DNA of 62,013 nucleotides from JACDBE01 sp051002015. Lineage in GTDB: Bacteria > Actinomycetota > Acidimicrobiia > Spongiisociales > UBA5794. The stretch's first letter is position 1. Every line of letters begins with the position of its first letter. The notes beneath the pieces were generated by a model. That model saw nothing but the letters and a program-made list of their open reading frames with translations, had not been told where the DNA came from and ran no database searches. Position numbers and translations under genes: made by a program. Of the stretch, positions 40,617 through 48,140 are shown one piece after another. The stretch is from assembly GCA_051002015.1 (NCBI GenBank), contig JBPCMS010000034.1, forward strand, positions 1 through 62,013, in the 5' to 3' direction.

Positions 40617-40844
40617 ATGCGAACCACGATCGATCTGCCCGATGACCTCCATCGGATCGCCCGCGCCATCGCCAACGACTCGCAGCGGACCATGAGCGAG
40701 ACCGTCAGCATGCTGATGCGCCGAGGACTGGGGGAGACCGGTCCGGCGCATGTCGGCCACGATCCCGAGACCGACCTGCCGGTGGTGCATCTTGGCGCGG
40801 TCGTCACCTCCACCGACGTCGCCGCCCTGGACGATGACCGGTGA
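40617..40844 (+). CDS. Ribbon-helix-helix antitoxin (VapB-like)
   Basis: 75 residues. The N-terminus MRTTIDLPDDLHRIARAIA is a ribbon-helix-helix DNA-binding strand and helix, and TMSETVSMLMRRGL completes the fold. The C-terminal half should wrap the toxin. ATG 40617 follows TACGAT by 6 nt (leaderless). Stop overlaps the toxin GTG start (GTGA at 40841-40844), so the two are co-translated. Confidence 0.85.
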   Translation: MRTTIDLPDDLHRIARAIANDSQRTMSETVSMLMRRGLGETGPAHVGHDPETDLPVVHLGAVVTSTDVAALDDDR

Positions 40845-41242
40845 TGCACCTGTTGGATGGCAACGCTCTGGTCGCCCTCGTCGTCGATGATCACGTCCAC
40901 CATGGTGCGATACGATCCTGGTTCGACACCGGCCGACCATTTGCCACCTGCCCGATCACTCAGGGCACCCTGCTCCGCTTGCTGCTCCACAACCACGTCT
41001 CGGCAGGCGACTCCCGCACAGTGCTACGCCGCTTGACCGATCGCACCGACCACGATTTCTGGGCGGACGATGTCCCGTACACCGATGTCGACCTCACCGG
41101 GGTCATCGGGCACCGGCAGGTGACGGATGCGTACCTGGCGCAGTTGGCAAGGACCCGCGATGCAAGGCTTGTCACCTTCGACCGCGGATTGGCCGCGCTG
41201 CATGATGATGTCACCGACTGGCTCGACCCGACCGCCGGCTGA
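40841..41242 (+). CDS. PIN-domain toxin (VapC-like)
   Basis: 133 residues. PIN-nuclease acidic residues are visible: D in LLDGNALVAL near the N-terminus, the central DAYLAQLARTRDA, and D in LVTFDRGLAAL near the C-terminus. The family cleaves structured RNA such as tRNA in a metal-dependent way. GTG 40841 or ATG 40844 can start; coupling to the antitoxin favours either. Intact. Confidence 0.85.
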   Translation: MMHLLDGNALVALVVDDHVHHGAIRSWFDTGRPFATCPITQGTLLRLLLHNHVSAGDSRTVLRRLTDRTDHDFWADDVPYTDVDLTGVIGHRQVTDAYLAQLARTRDARLVTFDRGLAALHDDVTDWLDPTAG

Positions 41243-41258
41243 GCCTGAGCGGATCGGC

Positions 41259-42398
41259 TCAGCCCAGATGGGAGAGCTGCTCGGCGAGGACGGCGATCCG
41301 CGAGGTGCAGGTCTCGTCCTCGGCAGGGGGCACCAGGTCGGTGAGCCGCTTGGCCACCTCGGCGATGGCGAAGGCGGCGGGCGACTCGGGGTGGGCCCTG
41401 ACCACCGGATTGCCCTCGTCGCCGCCGGCGACCACGAACGGGTCGAGCGGGACCTGCCCCAGCAGCGGCACCCCGAGGTCATCCGCCAGATCCAGACCGC
41501 CGCCGGAGCCGAACAGGTCGTAGTGCCGGCCGTCCTCGGTGGTGAACCCGGACATGTTCTCCACCACCCCCACCACCGGCATGTGCGAACGGCGGGCCAT
41601 GTCGGCCACCCGGGCCGCCACCCGCTGGGCGGCGAGCTGTGGGGTGGTGACCACCACCAGCTCGGCCTGGGGGAGCAGCCGGGCCAGCGCCATCTGGATG
41701 TCGCCGGTGCCCGGGGGCATGTCGAGGATCAGGTAGTCGAGGGTCGATGGCCAGGCGACGTCGGTGAGGAACTGCTCGAGCGCCTTGGACAGCATCAACC
41801 CGCGCCACATCAACGCCATCTGCTCGTCCTCGACGATGAGCCCGGTCGATACCACGTGGATCCCGTGTGCCTGGGTGGGAACGATGCGGCGGTCCTCACC
41901 CGCCTCGAGGCGCCTTTCGGTGACGCCCAGCATCCGGGGCACCGAGAAGCCCCAGATGTCGGCGTCGAGGAGCCCGACCGAGAACCCCTGGTCGGAGATG
42001 GCCACCGCCAGGTTGACGCTGAGCGAGGATTTGCCCACTCCGCCCTTGCCGCTGCTGACGGCGATGACCCTGGTCAGCGGGCTCACCTGGGTGGGGGTGG
42101 CGTTGTCCCTGGCGCGGCGACGGGCCCGGTCCATCAGCCGGGACCGCTCGTCCTGGCTCATGCCGGCGATGTGCACCTTCACCTGGTCGACCCCGGGCAT
42201 GGCGGTGACCTTGCGCACCACGTCGTTCTCGATCTGGTCCCGCATCGGGCAGGCGGCGATGGTGAGGGCGATGCGGATATCGACGCTCCCGCCGTCGATG
42301 TCGACGCCCTTGACCATGCCGAGCTCAACGATGTCGGCACCGAGTTCGGGGTCAATGACGCCCCGCAGCGTGGCATCGATCGAGGCTCGGTCGGGCAT
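41259..42398 (-). CDS. mrp: Mrp/NBP35 family iron-sulfur cluster carrier ATPase
   Basis: 379 residues. N-terminal MIP18/DUF59-like domain (residues ~5-85) and a P-loop ATPase with the deviant Walker A SSGKGGVGKSSLSVNLA, plus LDADIWGFSVPRMLG and LDMPPGTGDIQ. Carries [4Fe-4S] clusters to target apoproteins in the cytoplasm. The CxxC that bridges clusters in many homologues is not obvious here. Start 42398 lies 6 nt from TACAAT on the minus strand (leaderless). The A-type carrier gene at 43.1 kb is a functional neighbour. Confidence 0.9.
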   Translation of the reverse strand: MPDRASIDATLRGVIDPELGADIVELGMVKGVDIDGGSVDIRIALTIAACPMRDQIENDVVRKVTAMPGVDQVKVHIAGMSQDERSRLMDRARRRARDNATPTQVSPLTRVIAVSSGKGGVGKSSLSVNLAVAISDQGFSVGLLDADIWGFSVPRMLGVTERRLEAGEDRRIVPTQAHGIHVVSTGLIVEDEQMALMWRGLMLSKALEQFLTDVAWPSTLDYLILDMPPGTGDIQMALARLLPQAELVVVTTPQLAAQRVAARVADMARRSHMPVVGVVENMSGFTTEDGRHYDLFGSGGGLDLADDLGVPLLGQVPLDPFVVAGGDEGNPVVRAHPESPAAFAIAEVAKRLTDLVPPAEDETCTSRIAVLAEQLSHLG

Positions 42399-42473
42399 GG
42401 GCCCATTGTAGGGGGCACCGGCTCCCCTCCCCCGCAGGTCCCCAGGTCCGGACGTCGGCCAGTCGTCGGCTCG

Positions 42474-42631
42474 AACTTCAGCGGATTGCGCATCGCCAGG
42501 GGTACGCAGAACCTTAGGTTCGGTGATCCGCCCCCAACATCAGCGGATCGCGTGTCACCACGACACGCCACGGCCTTAGGTTCAACTTCAGCGGATCGCG
42601 TGTCGTGGCGACACGTAGGAACCTCAGGTTC
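42474..42631. repeat. Three 48-bp direct repeats, each an inner hairpin
   Basis: Copies at 42474-42521, 42536-42583 and 42584-42631 (the last two abut). Each begins AACWTCAGCGGAT and ends CCTYAGGTTC; the end forms the palindrome GAACCTYAGGTTC. Copies 2 and 3 carry internal hairpins CGTGTC-ACCAC-GACACG and CGTGTCG-TGG-CGACACG: different sequence in the loop but conserved pairing. They fill the gap between mrp and the VOC gene; no ORF here looks real. Confidence 0.85.
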
Positions 42632-42678
42632 GGCGAGGGACCTTGCCTGGGGCCGCTCCGGTGGGCCATGATGGAGGC

Positions 42679-43050
42679 ATGCTCGATCATCTCTCCATCC
42701 AGGTCGCCGACCTGGGCAGGGCCGCCGAGTTCTACGACGCGGTGCTCGCTCCGCTCGGCGGCCGGCGCCTCCTCGAACGCCCCGGGGTCATCGGCTACGG
42801 CGTGGACTTCCCCGACTTCTGGATCGGCATCGAGGAGACCCACGGCGACATCCGCCAGGAGGCGCACATCGCCTTCCGCGCCGCCGACCGGGCCGCCGTC
42901 AACGCCTTCCGCCAGGCCGCCGCCGCCCGGGGGATGGAGGTGCTCCACGAGCCAAGGGAGTGGCCCGAGTACCACGAGGGCTACTACGGGGCATTCGTGC
43001 GAGATCCGGACGGGAACAATGTCGAGGCCGTGTGCCACACCACCGAATGA
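42679..43050 (+). CDS. VOC (glyoxalase/bleomycin resistance) family protein
   Basis: 123 residues. MLDHLSIQVADLGRAAEFYDAVLAPLG is the first beta-alpha-beta unit, and HEPREWPEYHEGYYGAFVRDPDGNNVEAV the second with its metal-ligand Glu. A single-domain VOC metalloprotein, role unspecified (isomerase, dioxygenase or thiol transferase). ATG 42679 follows CATGAT by 6 nt, so probably leaderless; the GGAGG nearby is too close to serve as a ribosome site. Confidence 0.85.
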   Translation: MLDHLSIQVADLGRAAEFYDAVLAPLGGRRLLERPGVIGYGVDFPDFWIGIEETHGDIRQEAHIAFRAADRAAVNAFRQAAAARGMEVLHEPREWPEYHEGYYGAFVRDPDGNNVEAVCHTTE

Positions 43051-43121
43051 CCGCCGCTCTCGGAATGCCGGCATGGTGTTGATGGTTTGGCCATATACTG
43101 AGGCCAGGAGGGCTTGCACAT

Positions 43122-43502
43122 ATGACCACCACCGAGCACACCGAGACCATCGAGGACGTCACCGCCGTCGCGACGCCTGCCGTCTCCCTCAGTGACGCCG
43201 CCGCCGACAAGGTGCGCGAGCTGATCGAGGCCGAGGGTGATCCCAGCCTGGCGTTGCGTCTCGCCGTGCGTCCAGGTGGATGCTCCGGGTTCTCCTACGA
43301 CATGTTCTTCGACACCCAGATCGACGACACCGACGTGGTGTCCGAGAAGGGCGGGGTCCGCCTGGCGGTGGACGCCGAGTCTGCGGCGATGCTGAGCGGC
43401 GCCGTGGTCGACTACAAGAACCAGGGTCTCCAGGGTGCGGGGTTCGCCGTCAGCAACCCCAACCAGACCCGCTCCTGCGGCTGCGGCCAGTCCTTCTGCT
43501 GA
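43122..43502 (+). CDS. A-type iron-sulfur carrier (HesB/IscA/ErpA family)
   Basis: 126 residues, ATG 43122 with AGGAGG upstream. The HesB domain covers residues 21-126 and has the three ligand cysteines C54 (GGCSGFSYDM), C119 and C121 (SCGCGQSF). Inserts or carries [2Fe-2S]/[4Fe-4S] clusters. TATACT about 23 nt upstream is a good -10 box. An N-terminal Thr/Glu-rich tail of 20 residues is extra. Works with the Mrp carrier encoded nearby in the cytoplasm. Confidence 0.93.
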   Translation: MTTTEHTETIEDVTAVATPAVSLSDAAADKVRELIEAEGDPSLALRLAVRPGGCSGFSYDMFFDTQIDDTDVVSEKGGVRLAVDAESAAMLSGAVVDYKNQGLQGAGFAVSNPNQTRSCGCGQSFC

Positions 43503-43565
43503 TGGCGATGGTGCCCCTCGTCCCTGGGCGGCTGTCAGGCCACGGCAGCGCCTGAGACCGTCAGT

Positions 43566-44132
43566 TCACCGCGACCCCGGCGACGGCGAGACCGAGGGCT
43601 GCTGCGGCGTGTAGGTGAGCACCACGATGCCGGTGCTGAACGTCGTATGGTCCACCAGCTTCAGGTGGGTCGTCTCGATGCCCTCGATGAGCCGCTGACC
43701 GCTTCCCGCCAGGACGGGGAACATCCAGAAGTGGTACTCGTCCACCAGCTTGTGCTCCAGCAGGGTGCGGTCGAGCTCGCCGGTACCGAACTTCAGGATG
43801 TTGTCGCCCGGCAGCTCCTTCAGGCTCGCCACCGCCTCGGCGACATCACCCTCGAGGACGGTGGCGTTCCAGGTGGGGTCTTCGAGCATGGTGGAGGCCA
43901 CGTACTTGGGAAGGCTGTTGATGCGGTCGGTGTACGGGTCCCCCGACCGGGTGGGCCACGCCTGGGCAAACCCCTCGTAGGTGGCCCGACCCAGCAGCAG
44001 GGCGTCGGCGGCGAACAGCAGCCTGCTGGCGTACTCGTTGTGCTCCTCGTTCCAGTAGGGCGGGCTCCACTTCTCCGGTGAGCCGATCACACCGTCCAGG
44101 GTCACGAACGTCGACTCGACAAGCTTGCGCAT
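43566..44132 (-). CDS. RibD C-terminal/dihydrofolate reductase-like protein
   Basis: 188 residues; ATG 44132 with GAGGAG upstream. RKLVESTFVTLDGVIGSPEKW at the start and LLLGRATYEGFAQAWPTR in the middle are signatures of the RibD_C (DHFR-like) family, as is the EYHFWMFPVLAGSGQRLI segment. Members reduce pterin or flavin precursors with NADPH, but many are unassigned. The reading frame extends upstream past this start; the SD site settles the choice. Confidence 0.85.
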   Translation of the reverse strand: MRKLVESTFVTLDGVIGSPEKWSPPYWNEEHNEYASRLLFAADALLLGRATYEGFAQAWPTRSGDPYTDRINSLPKYVASTMLEDPTWNATVLEGDVAEAVASLKELPGDNILKFGTGELDRTLLEHKLVDEYHFWMFPVLAGSGQRLIEGIETTHLKLVDHTTFSTGIVVLTYTPQQPSVSPSPGSR

Positions 44133-44259
44133 GGTGGCTCTCCTCAGGTGGGGTCGGGTGCTTGCTCCGTATCTGACCACAGCCGGCGGCACAACTCATC
44201 GGGCGCCGTCGGGCCGGGAGCCGATAGCGTGTCTCCACCAGCCAGCTCCGGAGGACCGC

Positions 44260-44640
44260 TTGCCCAAGACCATCCCGTCCATACCGTCCGCCCCCACGCC
44301 GCTCGGGCCCTACTCGCCGGCGACGGAGGCCAACGGCTTCGTGTTCCTGTCCGGCCAGGTCGGGCTCGACCCGGCCACCGGGGCCCCGGTCGGCGTCGAG
44401 GTCGCCGCCCAGACCCACCAAACGATGCGCAACATAGGGGCGATGCTGGGCGACCTCGGGCTCGGCTACCAGGACATCGTGAAGACCACCATCTTCCTCG
44501 CCGACATCGCCGACTTCCCCTCGGTCAACGAGGCATACGCCGAATACGTGGAGGACAGCCGACCGGCCCGGTCGACGGTGGGGGTCGCCGCCCTCCCCGG
44601 GGGCTTCCGGGTCGAGATCGAGGTCGTCGCCGCCCGGTAG
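44260..44640 (+). CDS. RidA/YjgF family enamine-imine deaminase
   Basis: 126 residues from TTG 44260, chosen because CCGGAGGA lies just before it. Family signatures: PYSPATEANGFVFLSGQVGLDP (substrate-binding loop), AQTHQTMRNIGAMLGD, DIVKTTIFLADIADF and RPARSTVGVAALPGGFRVEIEVVA with the catalytic Arg in PARST. It hydrolyses reactive 2-aminoacrylate and similar imines released by PLP enzymes, of which this window has several. A TAGCGT box at 44225 gives a ~30 nt leader. Confidence 0.92.
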   Translation: MPKTIPSIPSAPTPLGPYSPATEANGFVFLSGQVGLDPATGAPVGVEVAAQTHQTMRNIGAMLGDLGLGYQDIVKTTIFLADIADFPSVNEAYAEYVEDSRPARSTVGVAALPGGFRVEIEVVAAR

Positions 44641-44673
44641 CATTGGCCCCACGGTCTCCAGGAGGTTCCGCCG

Positions 44674-46188
44674 GTGCAACGCGACGCGATTCTGTCAGCT
44701 CTCGGTCTTGCCGACGTCAACCGGGGCGCATACGCCGGCGGCTGGCTCGAGACCACGGGCGACGAGCTGGTCAGCGAGAACCCGGCCACCGGCGATCCCA
44801 TCGCCGCCGTCACCCAGGCAACCCTCGACGAGTACGACGCCGTGGTCGCCAGCTCGGTGGAGACCTTCAACCGGTGGCGGATGCTGCCGCCGCCCGAGCG
44901 GGGCGGCCACGTCCGCCGCATCGCCGATGCCCTCCGCAGCTACAAGGAGCCGCTGGGCTCCCTGGTCAGCCTGGAGATGGGCAAGATCAGGGCCGAGGGC
45001 GAGGGTGAGGTCCAGGAGATGATCGACATCGCCGACTTCTCCGTCGGCCTGTCCCGCCAACTCTACGGGCTGACCATGGCCAGCGAACGCCCCCGCCACC
45101 GCATGTACGAGCAGTGGCACCCGCTAGGCCCGGTCGGGGTGATCACCGCCTTCAACTTCCCGGTGGCGGTGTGGAGCTGGAACACCTGCATCGCCGCCGT
45201 GTGCGGCGACACCAACATCTGGAAGCCGTCGAGCCACGTCCCCCTCGCCGCCGTCGCCGTCACCAACATCTGTCACGAGGTGATGGAGGGGACCGGGTTC
45301 GAGGGGGTGTTCAACCTGGTGATCGGCCGCGGTTCCACCGTGGGCGACACCATGATCAACGACCGCCGCATCCCGCTGATCTCGGCCACCGGGTCGACCG
45401 CAATGGGCGAGAAGGTCGGGGTGGCGGTGGCCAAGCGGGTGGGCCGCTCCCTCCTCGAGCTGGGCGGGAACAACGCCATCATCGTCATGGACGACGCCGA
45501 CCTCGACCTGGTCACCAGGGGCGCCCTGTTCGCCGCCGTTGGCACCGCCGGGCAGCGCTGCACCTCGTTGCGCCGGCTGATCGTCCACCGAGGTGTCGCC
45601 GACGTCATGGCCAAGCGGCTGGTGGACGCCTACGGCCAGGTGCCGATCGGCGACCCGCTCGTGGTCGGCACCCTGATGGGTCCGCTGATCACCCCCGGCG
45701 CCGTCGATGACATGATGAAGGCGATCGACCAGGCCAAGCAGCAGGGGGGTGAGGTGCTGGTCGGCGGCAACATGCTCGACCGTCCCGGCAACTTCGTCGA
45801 GCCCACCATCATCAGGATCCCCGGCGACGCCGCCATCGTCCAGGAGGAGACCTTCGCCCCCATCCTCTACTTCATCGAGGTTGGCGGGCTGGATGAGGCG
45901 ATCGCCGTCCAGAACGGGGTGCGCCAGGGGTTGTCCTCGGCGATCTTCACCGACTCGATGAAGAGCGCCGAGCGGTTCCTGTCGGCGGAGGGCTCGGACT
46001 GCGGCATCGCCAACGTCAACATCGGGACCTCGGGTGCCGAGATCGGCGGGGCGTTCGGCGGTGAGAAGGAGACCGGCGGTGGCCGAGAGGCCGGGTCGGA
46101 CTCGTGGAAGATCTACATGCGCCGCCAGACGGTCACCATCAACTGGAGCGACGACCTCCCCCTGGCCCAGGGCATCGAGTTCGGCTGA
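44674..46188 (+). CDS. amaB: ALDH7-type aldehyde dehydrogenase (L-aminoadipate semialdehyde / piperideine-6-carboxylate dehydrogenase)
   Basis: 504 residues, GTG 44674 with CAGGAGG upstream. Catalytic C296 in GTAGQRCTSLRRL; NAD-binding and structural motifs FNFPVAVWSWNTCIA, KPSSHVPLAAVA, SATGSTAMGEKVG and ELGGNNAIIVMDDADLDL. The last motif and the C-terminal GGREAGSDSWKIYMRRQTVTINW identify the antiquitin (ALDH7) group, which oxidises 2-aminoadipate semialdehyde in lysine breakdown. Follows RidA by 33 nt on the same strand. Confidence 0.92.
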   Translation: MQRDAILSALGLADVNRGAYAGGWLETTGDELVSENPATGDPIAAVTQATLDEYDAVVASSVETFNRWRMLPPPERGGHVRRIADALRSYKEPLGSLVSLEMGKIRAEGEGEVQEMIDIADFSVGLSRQLYGLTMASERPRHRMYEQWHPLGPVGVITAFNFPVAVWSWNTCIAAVCGDTNIWKPSSHVPLAAVAVTNICHEVMEGTGFEGVFNLVIGRGSTVGDTMINDRRIPLISATGSTAMGEKVGVAVAKRVGRSLLELGGNNAIIVMDDADLDLVTRGALFAAVGTAGQRCTSLRRLIVHRGVADVMAKRLVDAYGQVPIGDPLVVGTLMGPLITPGAVDDMMKAIDQAKQQGGEVLVGGNMLDRPGNFVEPTIIRIPGDAAIVQEETFAPILYFIEVGGLDEAIAVQNGVRQGLSSAIFTDSMKSAERFLSAEGSDCGIANVNIGTSGAEIGGAFGGEKETGGGREAGSDSWKIYMRRQTVTINWSDDLPLAQGIEFG

Positions 46189-46206
46189 TCGGCAAGGCCT
46201 CCGGGA

Positions 46207-46260
46207 GCGAACTTTGAGCGTCTCACACCATCAGGCGGGGTGAGGCGCTCAAAGTTTGCT
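46207..46260. repeat. Long hairpin element, copy 1
   Basis: AGCGAACTTTGAGCG and CGCTCAAAGTTTGCT form a ~15-bp stem with one mismatch around an inner CTCAC...GTGAG pair. It lies between the convergent ALDH and NrtS-like genes and nearly matches the element at 48083-48140. It may serve as a bidirectional terminator. Confidence 0.8.
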
Positions 46261-46298
46261 TGAGGATCGACGATCGAACATGGGACGGCGGCCCGTGC

Positions 46299-46616
46299 TC
46301 ACGCTCCTCGTCGCCGCGAGGCGATGAGGATGCCGACGTTGGCCACCGTGAACGGCACCAGATAGGTCACCGCGGCCTTCACCCAGGTCGCCGTCGAGGC
46401 GTCGCCGCGGAGGACGATGTCGAGGTGGTTGATGGCGAACAGCACCGTGCCAACCAGGAGGGCGACCTTGGTGGTGGCCCACAGGTGGGGGCGGAAACCG
46501 ACCACATGGCGCGCTTCCCGCCAGGTCGCCCACGTCGGCGTGACCTGGTGTTCGGCGCCGGGAGGCGTTACATCCGAGCCGCGGTTGCGGCGGGTCCGAT
46601 CGTCGGCGTGGTCCAC
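46299..46616 (-). CDS. nrtS: NrtS-like small membrane protein (nitrate/nitrite transporter)
   Basis: 105 residues from GTG 46616, supported by TAGCCT 7 nt upstream. Two membrane segments (TTKVALLVGTVLFAINHLDIV and WVKAAVTYLVPFTVANVGIL) separated by a short loop, ending in basic residues, match the small NrtS family that moves nitrate or nitrite. The N-terminal ~40 residues are polar. The open frame extends further upstream but the promoter position argues for the shorter protein. Substrate assignment rests on pattern only. Confidence 0.65.
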   Translation of the reverse strand: MDHADDRTRRNRGSDVTPPGAEHQVTPTWATWREARHVVGFRPHLWATTKVALLVGTVLFAINHLDIVLRGDASTATWVKAAVTYLVPFTVANVGILIASRRRGA

Positions 46617-46666
46617 GCTTGGCAGGCTAGAGCCCGGCGGAAGACGGCGGGCCGCGCCGAGCCCCG

Positions 46667-48055
46667 TCAGGGGGCGCCGATCGGCGACCACACCGCCGTG
46701 TCCCGGTGGAACTGGCTCCAGGCGAACCAGAATGCCTGGTGGGTCGGGAGCTCCGAGTCACCGGCCGAGGCGCGGAATCCGCCGCCGTCTCCCACCAGCT
46801 CCACGCCACCAAGCTCCACCGACCGCCCCTCGGCCAGCGCCGCCCGGGCGGCGTCGACGGGGAAGGCGAGCGCCTGACCCTGCTCGGTGACCACCCCGAC
46901 GACCTGGGCCTGGACCGGCAACCGGGGATCGACCGGCCCGATGGGGAAGATGGGACCGTCGTCGTCCCTCCCGCCGAGGGGATCGAGCGGGTAGGTGCGG
47001 AAGATGCCGCCGTCCTCGGCCACGATGAGGGTGTCGGGATGGGCGGCGCGCCACTCCGCCCAGGTGCTTGCCACCACCGTGGTCTGGGCGAGCACCACGC
47101 CGGCTTCTCGTAGCGGCCCTGACAGCGCCTCCCCGGTGAACGTGTCGAACACCGAGCGGGTCCGCAGGTCGTACATCACCTTGTTCGAGCGCGACAGCAA
47201 CCCCGACGTGCGGAGCACGGGCTGCTCGAAGCCACCGGGTACCTGGTCGGTGTAGTAGGCCTGCGCCGAGCCGCACAGGGTGCAGTACGGGATGCCGAGA
47301 CGGCGCCCCCCGAGCGTCATGTTCACCATCTCGTGCACCTCCATGATGTTCCTGGGCAGGGCGACCGCCTCATCACCTTCGACGATCCCGAACACGATGG
47401 CGTCGTCCGGGTACCAGTCCCCCTGGTCGGCCGGGGTCAACGCCGGGTCGTCGAGCGCCGGGATGCACCCGCGCAGGCACGACTCGGGATCGCCCAGTTC
47501 GCGCTCGTCGATGAGCACGCCACCCCACGACACCAGGCGCCAGTCGATGGCAGACTCGGCGTCGGCGAAGAAGGGAGCCCAATGGGGCTCGACCAGCAGG
47601 AACAGCTCGGCCTTCTGTTCCCGGTAGTCGGGTGGGGCCGGGCGATCCCATGCGATGAGGTGGTTGGTCACGCTGCGCCAGGCGCCGGAGGCGAAGTCGG
47701 GGTCGGCGGCCGGGTCGACACCGGTCAGCTCTACGAAGGCCTCCACCAGGGCGTCGGTGTCGGGGCCGGGCGGCACGAAGCGCATGGCGTCGGACACCAG
47801 CCAGGCCACCCGGGCGTCGCCGGCATCGGCGAGCCGGCTCACCGCCTCCCCATCGAGGGCACGCTCTCGCAGCGACTCGACGATGCGGGTCCAAGCCGTG
47901 GCGACGGAGGGATCCACCGAGCCGTCACCGATGGGTGGCGCCGCCGGGTACTCGTAGCCGGGCGGATCCGAGGTTGGCGTGAAGGCCGCGTCCCCCTCTC
48001 GGGCGCCGCACGCCCCGATCGCCACCATCCCCGCCACCAACAGCAGGGTCTTCAC
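46667..48055 (-). CDS. DUF3179 domain lipoprotein
   Basis: 462 residues from GTG 48055, 6 nt after TAGGGT on the minus strand (leaderless). The N-terminus MKTLLLVAGMVAIGACG is a lipoprotein signal with lipobox IGAC. DUF3179 signatures are visible in the second half: GRRLGIPYCTLCGSAQAY, a CxxC-containing segment, and HEMVNMTLGG, TFTGEALSGPLREAG before it and after. Probably a cell-envelope protein of unknown role. Convergent overlap with no gene; its upstream side carries the second hairpin element. Confidence 0.88.
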   Translation of the reverse strand: MKTLLLVAGMVAIGACGAREGDAAFTPTSDPPGYEYPAAPPIGDGSVDPSVATAWTRIVESLRERALDGEAVSRLADAGDARVAWLVSDAMRFVPPGPDTDALVEAFVELTGVDPAADPDFASGAWRSVTNHLIAWDRPAPPDYREQKAELFLLVEPHWAPFFADAESAIDWRLVSWGGVLIDERELGDPESCLRGCIPALDDPALTPADQGDWYPDDAIVFGIVEGDEAVALPRNIMEVHEMVNMTLGGRRLGIPYCTLCGSAQAYYTDQVPGGFEQPVLRTSGLLSRSNKVMYDLRTRSVFDTFTGEALSGPLREAGVVLAQTTVVASTWAEWRAAHPDTLIVAEDGGIFRTYPLDPLGGRDDDGPIFPIGPVDPRLPVQAQVVGVVTEQGQALAFPVDAARAALAEGRSVELGGVELVGDGGGFRASAGDSELPTHQAFWFAWSQFHRDTAVWSPIGAP

Positions 48056-48082
48056 CGGTTCACCCTACTCCGAGCACCGATC

Positions 48083-48140
48083 GAGCGAACTTTGAGCGTC
48101 TCACACCGTCAGGCAGGGTGAGGCGCTCAAAGTTCGTTTG
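48083..48140. repeat. Long hairpin element, copy 2
   Basis: Nearly identical to 46207-46260 (AGCGAACTTTGAGCGTCTCA ... GTGAGGCGCTCAAAG). It overlaps the last codons and stop of the CNNM/CBS gene, so part of it is translated. Two copies 1.9 kb apart flank the DUF3179 gene. Confidence 0.8.

Noticed and set aside
46267..46299. T-rich terminator for the ALDH gene searched past the hairpin.
   Set aside because: No T-run follows the stem; the hairpin itself is listed as a repeat, with termination only as a possibility.
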